This document shows positions 17,416-27,558 of a DNA stretch of 64,000 nucleotides, one piece after another; position 1 is the first letter of the stretch, and each line of letters opens with the position of its first letter. Source of the stretch: Comamonadaceae bacterium OTU4NAUVB1 (GTDB lineage Bacteria; Pseudomonadota; Gammaproteobacteria; Burkholderiales; Burkholderiaceae_C); the NCBI GenBank assembly GCA_024372625.1, contig CP099605.1:1116001-1180000 (forward strand). Direction: 5' to 3'. The notes below the pieces were generated by a model. The model was not told the DNA's origin and did not search any database. It was given only the letters and a program-made list of their open reading frames with translations. The position numbers and the translations under genes were made by a program.

Positions 17416-19452
17416 TCAGCCGGCGTCCCGGCGCGGCCAGGCGAGGCGCCGGAACTCGGCGAGCAACGCGGGCAGGCCGGCCTCGGGCGACTTCGCGTAG
17501 CGCTGGGCTTCGAGCCGCAGCAGCCAGTCGTGCGCCGCCCGCGCGGCCGGTCCGAAGCGCGCCGTCGCCTGCTCGGCCATGCGGCGCGGCGGTGTGGCGG
17601 CGTCCAGGTCCAGCCCGGCCTTCGCCAGGCGTGCGCGCGCCTGGGCCAGCAGGCGCAGCCACGGGTCGCGCCGGCGGCGCTCCCACAGGGTCCAGCCGCC
17701 GCCCGCCGCCGTCGCCGCCACCAGCAGCCACAGCAGGACGATCGCCAGGTCCTGCGGACTCGGCGCCTCGAAGCCCAGCCACCTGAGCAGGTCGAGCTGG
17801 CGGCTCTGCGTGTGGTTGAGGACGCGCTGGTTCCAGGCGTTGTTGAGCGCCTCCCAGGCCTGGCGGAAATTCTGCAGGAGCGTCGGGCTCATCGTGCCGA
17901 TCGCGCCGGCGAGAAAGCCCGGTTGCGGCGCCAGGCGCCGGAAGGCGCCGATGCGTTCGGGCGAGATGGCCCCGGTCGGATCGACGCGCACCCACCCCGC
18001 GCCGGCCTGCCACACCTCGGCCCAGGCATGGGCGTCGCTCTGGCGCACCACCCACGTGTCGTCCAGGCCGTTGAGCTCGCCACCCTGGTAGCCCGTGACG
18101 ATGCGCGCGGGCACGTCGAGCGCGCGCATCAGCACGACGAACGCCGAGGCGATGTGCTCGCAGAAGCCTTCCTTGCGGTCGAACCAGAACTCGTCGGCGG
18201 TCTCGTCGCCGTAGACGCCGGGCTCCAGCGTGTACGAATAGCCCCCGGTGCGCAGGCGCTCCAGGGCCGCGCGCACGTAGCCCGGGGTGCCGGCGGCGGC
18301 CAGCGCGGGATCGGCCTTCATCCGGGCGGCCAGCGCGACGGTGCGCGGATTGCCGCCCGGCGGCAGCGCCACGTCGCGCTGCAGGGCGGCGGTGCGCCGC
18401 AGCGGGCCGCTCTGGAAATCGGGATGGCTCTCGGCGCGGTAGCGCAGCAGGTCGCCGAGCGGGCGGTTGGCCAGCCACTGCAGGTCGGGCGTCGCCACCA
18501 CGCGCAGGCCGGGCACGTGCGAGACGTCGGGCGGGCGCGCGGGCGCGTCCAGCGCCAGCAGCCAGGGCCGGTTGCTGGGCTCGAGCGTGACCTCGTAGCC
18601 GACCGGCTCGCCACGCACGCGCAACTCCGACGACAGGAAGCCGCGCTCCCACGGCTGCGGCGCGGTCCAGGTGCGGCCGTCGAATTCCGACAGCACCGGC
18701 CCCCGGAAGTACAGCGCGCGCTGGTCCGGCACGCGGCCGCCGTCGAAGCGGATGCGCGCGGCGATGCCGTCGTCCAGCGCCAGGCGCGCGATGCTGCCCA
18801 CGCGCATGGTGCTCGACAGGCCCGAGCGCCCCGTGACCTCGTCGTTGGGCGTGCCCCACAGCGGCGCCAGGCGCGGGAACAGCAGGAACAGCGCCAGCAT
18901 GATCGGCGCGCCCAGCAGCGCCATGCCGCCGGCCGTGCGCGCGGCCTGCGCGAGCGGCGGCCGTCCCACCGGCATGTGCGCGTTGACCAGCGCGGTCAGC
19001 AGGCCCAGCAGGGCCAGCAGCATCGCCGCGGCCGTGAGCAGCGTCTGCGACTGGAAGAAGTTGGTGAGCATCGTGAAGAAGCCCAGGAAGAAGACGACGA
19101 AGGCATCGCGCCGCGCGCGCAGCTCCATCGTCTTGAGCGCCAGCAGCACCACCACCAGCGTCACCCCGGCATCGCGCCCGAGCAGCGTGCGATGCGTGGC
19201 GAAGGTCGCGGCGAGCGTGAGCGCGAGCAGCGCCAGACGCCAGCCCCGGTGCGGCAGCGGCGCGCCACGCACGGCGAGCGTGCCGCGCCAGAGCAGCACC
19301 CCCGCCACCAGCGCGCCGCACCACGTCGGCAGGGTCGGCAGCTGCGGCAGCACCACCAGCGCGATCACGCCGAGCAGGAACAGCGTGTCGCGCGCGTCGC
19401 GCGGCAGGGTGCGCGGGTCGAGGCCGCGCCAGGTCGTGCGCGCGCTCAGCAT
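17416..19452 (-). CDS. tgpA: TgpA-like membrane transglutaminase (DUF3488)
   Basis: 678 residues. Six or seven hydrophobic segments occupy residues 22-193. A periplasmic transglutaminase-like domain follows with the catalytic triad visible as C431 (KEGFCEHIASAF), H475 (SDAHAWAEVW) and D491 (RVDPT). One more helix lies near 585 (LAIVLLWLLVAATAAGGG), followed by a DUF4129-like tail. This is the TgpA type described in Pseudomonas, with a protease or transglutaminase role in the envelope. The start at 19452 overlaps the end of the DUF58 gene by 7 bp. It forms a moxR-DUF58-tgpA operon; the target protein is unknown. Confidence 0.92.
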   Translation of the reverse strand: MLSARTTWRGLDPRTLPRDARDTLFLLGVIALVVLPQLPTLPTWCGALVAGVLLWRGTLAVRGAPLPHRGWRLALLALTLAATFATHRTLLGRDAGVTLVVVLLALKTMELRARRDAFVVFFLGFFTMLTNFFQSQTLLTAAAMLLALLGLLTALVNAHMPVGRPPLAQAARTAGGMALLGAPIMLALFLLFPRLAPLWGTPNDEVTGRSGLSSTMRVGSIARLALDDGIAARIRFDGGRVPDQRALYFRGPVLSEFDGRTWTAPQPWERGFLSSELRVRGEPVGYEVTLEPSNRPWLLALDAPARPPDVSHVPGLRVVATPDLQWLANRPLGDLLRYRAESHPDFQSGPLRRTAALQRDVALPPGGNPRTVALAARMKADPALAAAGTPGYVRAALERLRTGGYSYTLEPGVYGDETADEFWFDRKEGFCEHIASAFVVLMRALDVPARIVTGYQGGELNGLDDTWVVRQSDAHAWAEVWQAGAGWVRVDPTGAISPERIGAFRRLAPQPGFLAGAIGTMSPTLLQNFRQAWEALNNAWNQRVLNHTQSRQLDLLRWLGFEAPSPQDLAIVLLWLLVAATAAGGGWTLWERRRRDPWLRLLAQARARLAKAGLDLDAATPPRRMAEQATARFGPAARAAHDWLLRLEAQRYAKSPEAGLPALLAEFRRLAWPRRDAG

Positions 19453-20417
19453 GTGGCGAGCACCTCCAGGCAGCGCCGCCGGTGCACCTCGCCATGGCCC
19501 GGCGCCACCCGGCGGCCGCCGGCGCGCAGGCCGTAGTCCAGGCCCAGCCGGTCGGCCGCCAGCACCCAGGCGCACAGGCGCGAGAGGGCGGCCTCGGCAT
19601 CGGCCAGGCCGGTGGCCCGGGCATCGAGCCACAGCTCGCGGCGCTGGGTCTGGCGGGTGTCGCGGCTGACCAGGTCGTCGGAGCCGGCGGCCTGCGCGCG
19701 CGCGGCTTTCTTCCAGACCACCAGGCGCTGCGAATCGCCGCGCTGGTAGGCGCGCACGCCGTCGTATTCGCCCGCGCCGCCGGTGCGCGTGGTCGGCGCG
19801 CCGGCGCTGGCGGGCGGCGCCTCGCCCACGGGCAGCGGCGGCGGGTGCGGCTCGGGCGCGGGGTAGACCAGCAGCTGCGAGGCCGGCCGCCACACCGTCC
19901 ACACGCGGAAGGTGCCCAGCGGGAACCGCGTCTCCGCCGTCAGCGCCGGCATCGCGTGCAGGCCGCGCCGCTCGGGCCGGAAGGCGATCTCGACGGTGGC
20001 GCCGCCCTGGGCGGGCACGTCGGTCCAGGCCCACTGGCCGCTGCCGCGCACGGCCAGGCCGATGCCGAAGCGCACGCGCCGCCGCGCGTTGTGCAGCACG
20101 ACGCGGAACACCGCCGCGCTGCCGGCGAACTGCGCCTCAGGAGCCAGCAGGTGCAGGCTCAGTCCGCGCAGGGTCGCGTGGCCGACGTGCATGCCCACGG
20201 CGACGCAGCCGGTGATCATGAAGGTCAGCAGGTAGCCCAGGTTGAGCTGGTAGTTGATCGACGCGACCAGCTGGACGACGAGCGTCGCGGCCAGCAGCCA
20301 GCCGGCGGCCGTCGGCACGATGTAGACGTTGCGCTGGGTGAGTTCGAGGAGGTCGGAGGCCGGCTGGCGCGAGAGGAACCAGCCGTCGATGCGCCGGCGC
20401 AGCGCCGCGGTCGTCAT
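19446..20417 (-). CDS. DUF58 domain-containing protein
   Basis: 323 residues. Two adjacent N-terminal hydrophobic segments (IVPTAAGWLLAATLVVQLVASI and LGYLLTFMITGCVAVGMHVG) anchor it in the membrane. The DUF58 signature YDGVRAYQRGDSQRLVVWKKAAR lies around residues 205-230. DUF58 proteins form a conserved trio with MoxR ATPases and TgpA transglutaminases, as here, and are thought to be substrates or adaptors of the ATPase. Between moxR (10 bp upstream) and tgpA (7-bp overlap) it is clearly the middle gene of the operon. Confidence 0.9.
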   Translation of the reverse strand: MTTAALRRRIDGWFLSRQPASDLLELTQRNVYIVPTAAGWLLAATLVVQLVASINYQLNLGYLLTFMITGCVAVGMHVGHATLRGLSLHLLAPEAQFAGSAAVFRVVLHNARRRVRFGIGLAVRGSGQWAWTDVPAQGGATVEIAFRPERRGLHAMPALTAETRFPLGTFRVWTVWRPASQLLVYPAPEPHPPPLPVGEAPPASAGAPTTRTGGAGEYDGVRAYQRGDSQRLVVWKKAARAQAAGSDDLVSRDTRQTQRRELWLDARATGLADAEAALSRLCAWVLAADRLGLDYGLRAGGRRVAPGHGEVHRRRCLEVLATC

Positions 20418-20427
20418 CGCCGCGGTC

Positions 20428-21360
<933 letters not shown>

Positions 21361-21425
21361 ATGCAAACCATAACGCACGGTCCGACGGCCCCACGCGACG
21401 TAGGGCCGGAGCAGGCGACAGAGAC

Positions 21426-22379
21426 ATGGGCAAGACAGGTTATTTCACCCATCGCGACTGCTGGAAGCACGACATGGGCGACGGGCATCCGGAATGTCCG
21501 CAGCGCCTCGACGCCATCGAGGACCGCCTGCTGCTGACCGGCGTGGGCGACGCGCTCGAACGCGTTGAGGTGCCCCTGGCCACGCTGGCGCAGATCGCCC
21601 GGGCCCACACCGTCGAGCACCTGGAGCACCTCGAGTCCCTGCATCAGCGGCTGGTGGCCGACGCGCCCGCCGGCGGCCCCGACCATGCCCTGCTCGATCC
21701 CGACACCGTCCTCATGCGCCACACCGTGCTGGCCGCCCGTCGCGCCGCCGGCGCGGCCGTGGCGGCGACCGACGCGGTGATGTCCGGCGCGCTGGAGAAC
21801 GCCTTCTGCGCCGTGCGTCCGCCGGGTCACCACGCCGGTCGCGCGCAGGCGATGGGCTTCTGTTTTCTCAACAACGTCGCCATCGCCGCGCGCCACGCGC
21901 TGGAGGCGCACGGTCTCGACCGCGTGGCGGTGGTCGACTTCGACGTCCACCACGGCAACGGCACCGAGGACATCCTGGCCGGCGACGAGCGCGTGCTGAT
22001 GGTGGGCATCTTCCAGCACCCGTTCTATCCCCACACCGACATCGACCACGCGGCTGCCAACATGCTCAATCTGCCCGTGCCGGCCTACACCCGGGGCATG
22101 GACGTGCGTGAGCTGATCGAGGCCATGTGGATGCCGCGCTTGGAGGCGTTCCGGCCGCAGATGGTCTTCATCAGCGCCGGCTTCGACGCCCACCGCGACG
22201 ACGAGCTGGGCCAGCTGCGGCTCAACGAACAGGACTTCGCCTGGATCACCGAGCGCGTGCGCGGCGTCGCGCAGCGCCATGCGGGCGGGCGAATCGTGTC
22301 GATGCTCGAAGGCGGCTATCACCTCGGCGCGCTGGCCACCAGCGTCGAGGCCCACGTGCGCGTGCTGGCCGACCTGTGA
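21426..22379 (+). CDS. Histone-deacetylase-like (AcuC/AphA superfamily) amidohydrolase
   Basis: 317 residues, zinc-dependent deacetylase fold. The active-site pair H135-H136 lies in RPPGHHAGRAQAMGFCFLNNVA. Metal ligands D173 and H175 lie in DFDVHHGNGTEDI, and the third ligand D254 is in SAGFDAHRDD. All catalytic residues are present, so the enzyme should be active. Bacterial members act on acetylated polyamines, lysine side chains or acetoin-related targets; the substrate cannot be told from sequence. The start MGKTGYFTHRDCWKHDMGDGHPE is preceded by GACAGAGAC rather than a good ribosome-binding site. The mechanosensitive channel gene follows after 19 bp. Confidence 0.93.
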   Translation: MGKTGYFTHRDCWKHDMGDGHPECPQRLDAIEDRLLLTGVGDALERVEVPLATLAQIARAHTVEHLEHLESLHQRLVADAPAGGPDHALLDPDTVLMRHTVLAARRAAGAAVAATDAVMSGALENAFCAVRPPGHHAGRAQAMGFCFLNNVAIAARHALEAHGLDRVAVVDFDVHHGNGTEDILAGDERVLMVGIFQHPFYPHTDIDHAAANMLNLPVPAYTRGMDVRELIEAMWMPRLEAFRPQMVFISAGFDAHRDDELGQLRLNEQDFAWITERVRGVAQRHAGGRIVSMLEGGYHLGALATSVEAHVRVLADL

Positions 22380-22398
22380 CGGGACGTCGCGACGACCG

Positions 22399-23691
22399 AT
22401 GCGCCTCGATGATTTCCTCGAACGCCTTCGGCAGGTGCGCATGGGCGGCCTGTGGCTCGAACTGGCGGTGCTCGCCGGCTGTCTCGCGCTGGCCTGGGGC
22501 CTGAGCCGCTGGTCCGGCCGCGGCCAGCCGCGCGATTCGATCTGGTTCGGCCAGCGCACGTTCGACGGGCTCCTGTTCCCGCTGCTGTCCCTGGTCTTCG
22601 TCGACCTCGCGCGTCGCGCCGTGCTGGACCACCAGGTGGTGGTCGTGCTGCGGATCGCGGTCTCGGTGTTCGCCTCGCTGGTGGCGATCCGTTTCATCGC
22701 CCGCGTGCTGCGCGCGGTGTTCCCGAATTCGGCGCTGGTCGGGCTGGTGGAGCGCACGGTGTCGTGGATCGCCTGGCTCGGCGCGGTGTTGTGGATCGTC
22801 GGATTGCTGCCGCCCGTCCTGGCCGAACTCGACGGGATCACGCTGGTCTTCGGGAAGGACCGCGTGAGCCTGCGCACGATCCTGGAAGGCACGCTGTCGG
22901 CCGGGCTGGTGCTGGTGATCGCGCTGTGGATCGCCGCCACGATCGAGAAACGCGTTCTAAGCCGCGCCGTGAGCGATCTGTCGATGCGCAAGGTGGCCTC
23001 CAACGCGATCCGCGCCTTCCTCCTGCTGGTGGGGCTGCTGTTCGCGCTGTCGGCGGTGGGCGTCGACCTGACGGCGCTGTCGGTGCTCGGCGGCGCGCTG
23101 GGGGTGGGGCTGGGCTTCGGCCTGCAGAAGCTGGCGGCCAACTACGTCAGCGGCTTCGTGATCCTGCTGGAGCGCTCGATCCGCATCGGCGACAACGTGA
23201 AGATCGACAGCTTCGAGGGCCGCATCACCGACATCAAGACGCGCTACACCCTGGTGCGCGCCGGCAACGGGCGCGAGGCGATCGTGCCCAACGAGTCGCT
23301 CATGACCAGCCGAGTGGAGAACCTCTCCCTGGCCGACCTCAAGTTCAACCTCACGACGGCCATCGTGGTGGGCTACGACAGCGACGTGGCGCAGGTCCAG
23401 GCCATCCTCGCCGACGCCGCGCGGGCTCAGCCGCGCGTGATGACGGAGCCGGCGCCGGTCGCTTTCCTCACGGCCTTCGCGCCGGACGGCATCGAGTTCA
23501 CCCTGCATTTCTGGGTCGCCGACCCGGACAAGGGCAAGGACAACGTGCGCTCGGCCACCAACATCGCCATCCTGGAAGGACTGAGGGCGGCCGGGATCGA
23601 GATTCCCGGCCCGCAGCGGGTGCTGCGGGTGATGTCCCTTCCGGAGCGCTGGCCCAGGAACTTCCCCCCGGGGTCCGAAGCTACTTTATAA
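22399..23691 (+). CDS. MscS-family mechanosensitive ion channel
   Basis: 430 residues. Several N-terminal hydrophobic segments precede the pore-lining helix and the MscS signature GALGVGLGFGLQKLAANYVSGFVILLERSIRIGD (about residues 232-265). The beta domain (VKIDSFEGRITDIKTRYTLVRAGNGREAIVPNESLMTSRVENLSL) and the alpha-beta cytoplasmic domain follow. It opens under membrane tension to release solutes on hypo-osmotic shock. It is larger than E. coli MscS (286 residues) by extra N-terminal helices, as in YbdG-like members. It lies 19 bp after the deacetylase gene and ends 9 bp before a 20-bp palindrome that could act as its terminator. Confidence 0.92.
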   Translation: MRLDDFLERLRQVRMGGLWLELAVLAGCLALAWGLSRWSGRGQPRDSIWFGQRTFDGLLFPLLSLVFVDLARRAVLDHQVVVVLRIAVSVFASLVAIRFIARVLRAVFPNSALVGLVERTVSWIAWLGAVLWIVGLLPPVLAELDGITLVFGKDRVSLRTILEGTLSAGLVLVIALWIAATIEKRVLSRAVSDLSMRKVASNAIRAFLLLVGLLFALSAVGVDLTALSVLGGALGVGLGFGLQKLAANYVSGFVILLERSIRIGDNVKIDSFEGRITDIKTRYTLVRAGNGREAIVPNESLMTSRVENLSLADLKFNLTTAIVVGYDSDVAQVQAILADAARAQPRVMTEPAPVAFLTAFAPDGIEFTLHFWVADPDKGKDNVRSATNIAILEGLRAAGIEIPGPQRVLRVMSLPERWPRNFPPGSEATL

Positions 23692-23699
23692 TTTGAAAG

Positions 23700-23719
23700 A
23701 AAAGAACGATCGTTCTTTT
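23700..23719. promoter_or_regulatory. 20-bp perfect palindrome upstream of etfBA
   Basis: AAAAGAACGATCGTTCTTTT reads the same on both strands and is followed by TT. It lies 9 bp after the channel gene stop and 132 bp before etfB. As RNA it would form an 8-bp, mostly A-U stem with a GATC loop and a U tail, so it could be a weak terminator. As DNA it resembles a TetR-family operator (GAACG-n2-CGTTC symmetry), which would fit control of the fatty-acid-type operon downstream. Both readings are inference. Confidence 0.5.
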
Positions 23720-23851
23720 TTCTGGACACTCCTTCGAGCCTGACCGCCACGGCGGTGACAGAAACGGACATCCGTCCAAAGAGACCGACCCTAGAATGAT
23801 CGGTTGCCCTCTCGGAGGCACGCGGTTTTGCCATCTCATGGAGTCATATCA

Positions 23852-24601
23852 ATGAAGGTTCTGGTCCCAGTCAAGCGGGTCGTCGACTACAACGTGAAGG
23901 TTCGGGTGAAATCCGACGGCAGCGGTGTGGACGTGGCCAATGTGAAGCACAGCATGAACCCCTTCGACGAGATCGCCGTCGAGGAGGCGGTGCGGTTGAA
24001 GGAGAAGGGCGTGGTCACGGAGATCATCGCCGTGTCCTGCGGCGAGACCAAGTGCCAGGAGACCCTGCGCACGGCGCTGGCGATCGGCGCGGACCGCGCC
24101 ATCCTGGTGGAGACGGGCGTCGAGCTGCAGCCCCTGGCGGTGGCCAAGCTGCTCAAGGCGCTGATCGACAAGGAGCAGCCGCAGCTGGTGATCCTGGGCA
24201 AGCAGGCCATCGACGACGACGCCAACCAGACCGGGCAGATGCTCGCCGCGCTGGCCGAGCTGCCCCAGGGCACGTTCGCGAGCAAGGTCGAGGTCTCGGG
24301 CGACAGGGTGAGCGTCACGCGCGAGGTCGACGGCGGCCTGGAGACGGTCTCGCTCACGCTGCCGGCCATCGTCACGACCGACCTGCGCCTGAACGAGCCG
24401 CGCTACGTGACGTTGCCCAACATCATGAAGGCCAAGAAGAAGACGCTCGACGTCCTCAAGCCCGAGGACCTGGGCGTGGACGTCGCGCCGCGCCTGAAGA
24501 CCCTGAAGGTCGCCGAGCCGCCCAAGCGCGGCGCCGGCGTCAAGGTGGCCGACGTGGCCGCCCTGGTGGACAAACTCAAGAACGAAGCCAAGGTGATCTG
24601 A
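23852..24601 (+). CDS. etfB: Electron transfer flavoprotein beta subunit
   Basis: 249 residues. With EtfA it forms the soluble AMP- and FAD-containing carrier that takes electrons from acyl-CoA dehydrogenases to ETF-quinone oxidoreductase. The N-terminus [27 protein letters not shown] and the later [26 protein letters not shown] and [28 protein letters not shown] blocks are textbook EtfB. The start at 23852 was chosen because the family begins with MKVLVPVKR. It is followed by etfA two bases after its stop, and an acyl-CoA dehydrogenase gene lies just downstream. Confidence 0.97.
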   Translation: MKVLVPVKRVVDYNVKVRVKSDGSGVDVANVKHSMNPFDEIAVEEAVRLKEKGVVTEIIAVSCGETKCQETLRTALAIGADRAILVETGVELQPLAVAKLLKALIDKEQPQLVILGKQAIDDDANQTGQMLAALAELPQGTFASKVEVSGDRVSVTREVDGGLETVSLTLPAIVTTDLRLNEPRYVTLPNIMKAKKKTLDVLKPEDLGVDVAPRLKTLKVAEPPKRGAGVKVADVAALVDKLKNEAKVI

Positions 24602-24603
24602 CC

Positions 24604-25536
24604 ATGCCCATCCTCGTCATTGCCGAACACGACCACGCCAGCGTCAAGCCGGCCACCCTCAACACCGTCACGGCCGCGCTCGCCATCGGGGGCGACGTGC
24701 ACGTGCTCGTCGCCGGCGCCAATGCCGCCGAGGCGGGCGCGGCCGCCGCGCAGATCGCCGGCGTCGCCAAGGTCATCGTCGCCGACGGCGCGAGCCTGAC
24801 CGAAGGGCTGGCGGAGAACGTCGCCGCGCAGGTGCTGGCCATCGCCGGCAACTACAGCCACATCCTGTTCCCCTCGACCGCCGCGGGCAAGAACGTCGCC
24901 CCGCGCGTGGCCGCCAGGCTCGACGTGGCGCAGGTCAGCGACATCACGCGGGTCGTGGCGCCGGACACGTTCGAGCGCCCGATCTACGCGGGCAACGCCA
25001 TCGCCACGGTGCAGAGCGCCGACAAGACGATCGTGATCACGGTGCGCACCACCGGTTTCGACGCCGCGGCGGCCACCGGCGGCAGCGCGACGGTGGAGAA
25101 CGCCGAGGCGGTCGCCGACTCGGGCAAGTCCAGCTTCGTCGGTCGCGAGGTCACCAAGAGCGACCGGCCCGAACTCACCGCGGCCAAGATCATCGTCTCG
25201 GGCGGGCGCGCCCTGGGCAGCGCGGAGAAGTTCACGGAAGTGATGACGCCGCTGGCCGACAAGCTCAACGCCGGGCTGGGCGCGAGCCGCGCGGCGGTGG
25301 ACGCGGGCTACGCGCCCAACGACTGGCAGGTCGGGCAGACCGGCAAGATCGTGGCGCCGCAGCTCTACATCGCCGCGGGCATCTCCGGGGCGATCCAGCA
25401 TCTGGCGGGCATGAAGGACTCCAAGGTGATCGTGGCGATCAACAAGGACGAGGAGGCGCCGATCTTCTCGGTGGCCGACTACGGCCTCGTGGCCGACCTG
25501 TTCGTCGCCGTGCCGGAACTCGTCGGGAAGATCTGA
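24604..25536 (+). CDS. etfA: Electron transfer flavoprotein alpha subunit
   Basis: 310 residues. It binds FAD in its C-terminal half: [71 protein letters not shown] is the diagnostic segment. The N-terminal half has the alternating Ala/Val-rich Rossmann-like pattern of EtfA ([25 protein letters not shown]). The gene follows etfB with a 2-bp gap and ends before a UUCG-tetraloop terminator at 25572-25597. The terminator makes etfBA largely a two-gene unit, with the downstream dehydrogenase probably having its own promoter. Confidence 0.97.
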   Translation: MPILVIAEHDHASVKPATLNTVTAALAIGGDVHVLVAGANAAEAGAAAAQIAGVAKVIVADGASLTEGLAENVAAQVLAIAGNYSHILFPSTAAGKNVAPRVAARLDVAQVSDITRVVAPDTFERPIYAGNAIATVQSADKTIVITVRTTGFDAAAATGGSATVENAEAVADSGKSSFVGREVTKSDRPELTAAKIIVSGGRALGSAEKFTEVMTPLADKLNAGLGASRAAVDAGYAPNDWQVGQTGKIVAPQLYIAAGISGAIQHLAGMKDSKVIVAINKDEEAPIFSVADYGLVADLFVAVPELVGKI

Positions 25537-25571
25537 GGACGGGCGCCCTCGCGCTCACCACAGGCATCCAG

Positions 25572-25597
25572 AAGGCATCGTTCGCGGTGCCTTTTTC
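25572..25597 (+). terminator. Intrinsic terminator after etfA
   Basis: A 9-bp stem AAGGCATCG / CGGTGCCTT (one U-G pair) closes on a TTCG tetraloop and runs into TTTTTC. This is a strong, stable rho-independent terminator. It lies 35 bp after the etfA stop and 76 bp before the acyl-CoA dehydrogenase start. Confidence 0.88.
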
Positions 25598-25672
25598 GTA
25601 TCTGAACGACGGGGTCGCGCGTGTCGCGCGGCCCGTCGCGATTTCCCCGTCCTCATCCGGAGACCCAGAGAA

Positions 25673-27469
25673 ATGACCTACCGCGCCCCGCTCGAAGATA
25701 TGCTGTTCGACATGGAACACCTCGCGCGGCTCGACGCCATCGCCGCGCTGCCGGGCTTCGAGGACGCCGGCCTGGAGACCGCGCGCGCCGTGCTGGCCGA
25801 ATGCGCGCGCTTCACGCAGGACGTGGTCGCACCGCTGAACGTGGCGGGCGACCGCGAACCCTCGTCGTTCAGGGACGGCGTGGTCACCACCACGCCGGGT
25901 TTCAGGGACGCGTTCGCGCAGTACACGGCGGGGGGCTGGCAGGGCCTGCAGCATCCGCTGGACTTCGGCGGCCAGGGCCTGCCCAAGACCATCGGCGCGG
26001 CCTGCGCGGAGATGCTGAACGCGGCCAACATGAGCTTCGCGCTGTGCCCGCTGCTGTCCGACGGCGCCATCGAGGCGCTGCTCACGGCCGGCTCCGACGC
26101 GCTCAAGTCGACCTACCTCGGCAAGCTGGTGAGCGGCGAGTGGACCGGCACCATGAACCTGACCGAGCCTCAGGCCGGCAGCGACCTGTCGCTGGTGCGC
26201 ACGCGCGCCGAGCCCGTGGGCGACGGCACCTACAAGGTCTTCGGCACCAAGATCTACATCACCTACGGCGAGCACGACATGGCCGCCAACATCGTGCACC
26301 TGGTGCTCGCGCGGGTGGTCGGCGCGCCCGAGGGCGTCAAGGGCATCAGCCTGTTCGTGGTGCCCAAGTTCCTGCCCACGGCCGACGGCGCGCCGGGCGA
26401 GCGCAACGACGTGCATTGCGTGAGCATCGAGCACAAGCTGGGCATCAAGGCCTCGCCCACGGCGGTGCTGCAGTACGGCGACCACGGCGGCGCGCTGGGC
26501 TGGCTGGTGGGCGAGGAGAACCGCGGGCTGGAGTACATGTTCATCATGATGAACGCGGCGCGCTATGCGGTGGGCGTGCAGGGCGTGGCGATCGCCGACC
26601 GCGCCTACCAGCACGCCGTGGCCTATGCCCGCGAGCGCGTGCAGAGCCGCCCGGTCGACGGGTCCGCGAACGCGAGCGTGGCGATCATTCAGCACCCCGA
26701 CGTGCGCCGCATGCTCATGACCATGCGGGCCCAGACCGAGGGCTGCCGCGCCATGGCCAGCGTGGCCGCCGCCGCCTACGACGCCGCGCACCACGCGACC
26801 GACGAGGCGGCGCGCCGCGAGAACGCCACCGTCCACGAGTTCCTGGTGCCGCTGGTCAAGGGCTATTCGACCGAGATCGGCATCGAGGTGGCCTCGCTGG
26901 GCGTGCAGGTGCACGGCGGCATGGGCTTCATCGAGGAGACCGGCGCGGCGCAGTACCTGCGCGACGCGCGCATCCTGACGATCTACGAGGGCACCACCGC
27001 CATCCAGGCCAACGACCTGGTCGGGCGCAAGACCGCGCGCGACGGCGGACGGACCGCGCGCGCGCTGGCCGAGCGGATCGCGCGGACCGAGGCGGAACTC
27101 GAGGCCAGCGGCAGCGAGGCGGCGCTGGCCGTGCGCGCGCGCCTGCGGGCCGCGCGCGAGGCCTTCGTCGAGGTGGTCGATTTCGTGGTCGCGCAGGCCA
27201 AGGCCGCGCCCAACGCCGTCTTCGCGGGCAGCGTGCCCTACCTGATGCTGGCGGGCAACCTGGTGGCCGGCTGGCAGCTGGCGCGCTCGCTGCTGGTCGC
27301 CCAGACGCTGATCGAGGAGGGCGCCGGCGCCGAGGCGGCCTTCCTGCACGCCAAGACCGCCACGGCGCGCTTCTACGCCGAGCACATCCTGAACAAGGCG
27401 CCGGGCGTGCGCGACAGCATCGTCCATGGCGCCGACAGCGTCATGGCGCTGGCGCCGGACGCGTTCTGA
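25673..27469 (+). CDS. Acyl-CoA dehydrogenase with C-terminal extension (DmdC-like)
   Basis: 598 residues, the long type of acyl-CoA dehydrogenase in which the normal three-domain fold is followed by an extra dimerisation domain of about 130 residues. FAD and substrate-binding signatures are present: WTGTMNLTEPQAGSDLSLVRTRA and VQVHGGMGFIEETGAAQYLRDARILTIYEGTTAIQANDLVGRK, whose TIYEGT includes the usual catalytic-glutamate neighbourhood. Members are annotated as 3-methylmercaptopropionyl-CoA dehydrogenase or general acyl-CoA dehydrogenase, and the true substrate is not predictable. GGAGA (25661-25665) lies 7 bp before the ATG. Location after etfBA fits: the ETF is its electron acceptor. Confidence 0.92.
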   Translation: MTYRAPLEDMLFDMEHLARLDAIAALPGFEDAGLETARAVLAECARFTQDVVAPLNVAGDREPSSFRDGVVTTTPGFRDAFAQYTAGGWQGLQHPLDFGGQGLPKTIGAACAEMLNAANMSFALCPLLSDGAIEALLTAGSDALKSTYLGKLVSGEWTGTMNLTEPQAGSDLSLVRTRAEPVGDGTYKVFGTKIYITYGEHDMAANIVHLVLARVVGAPEGVKGISLFVVPKFLPTADGAPGERNDVHCVSIEHKLGIKASPTAVLQYGDHGGALGWLVGEENRGLEYMFIMMNAARYAVGVQGVAIADRAYQHAVAYARERVQSRPVDGSANASVAIIQHPDVRRMLMTMRAQTEGCRAMASVAAAAYDAAHHATDEAARRENATVHEFLVPLVKGYSTEIGIEVASLGVQVHGGMGFIEETGAAQYLRDARILTIYEGTTAIQANDLVGRKTARDGGRTARALAERIARTEAELEASGSEAALAVRARLRAAREAFVEVVDFVVAQAKAAPNAVFAGSVPYLMLAGNLVAGWQLARSLLVAQTLIEEGAGAEAAFLHAKTATARFYAEHILNKAPGVRDSIVHGADSVMALAPDAF

Positions 27470-27558
27470 TCCCCCGGGCGGCCCGCCCTGTCGCCCGTTC
27501 GACCTGCTCCTGCCGCCCCGCGGCCTATAACGCCTTCCTTCCCCCGAACGGAGTTTCC

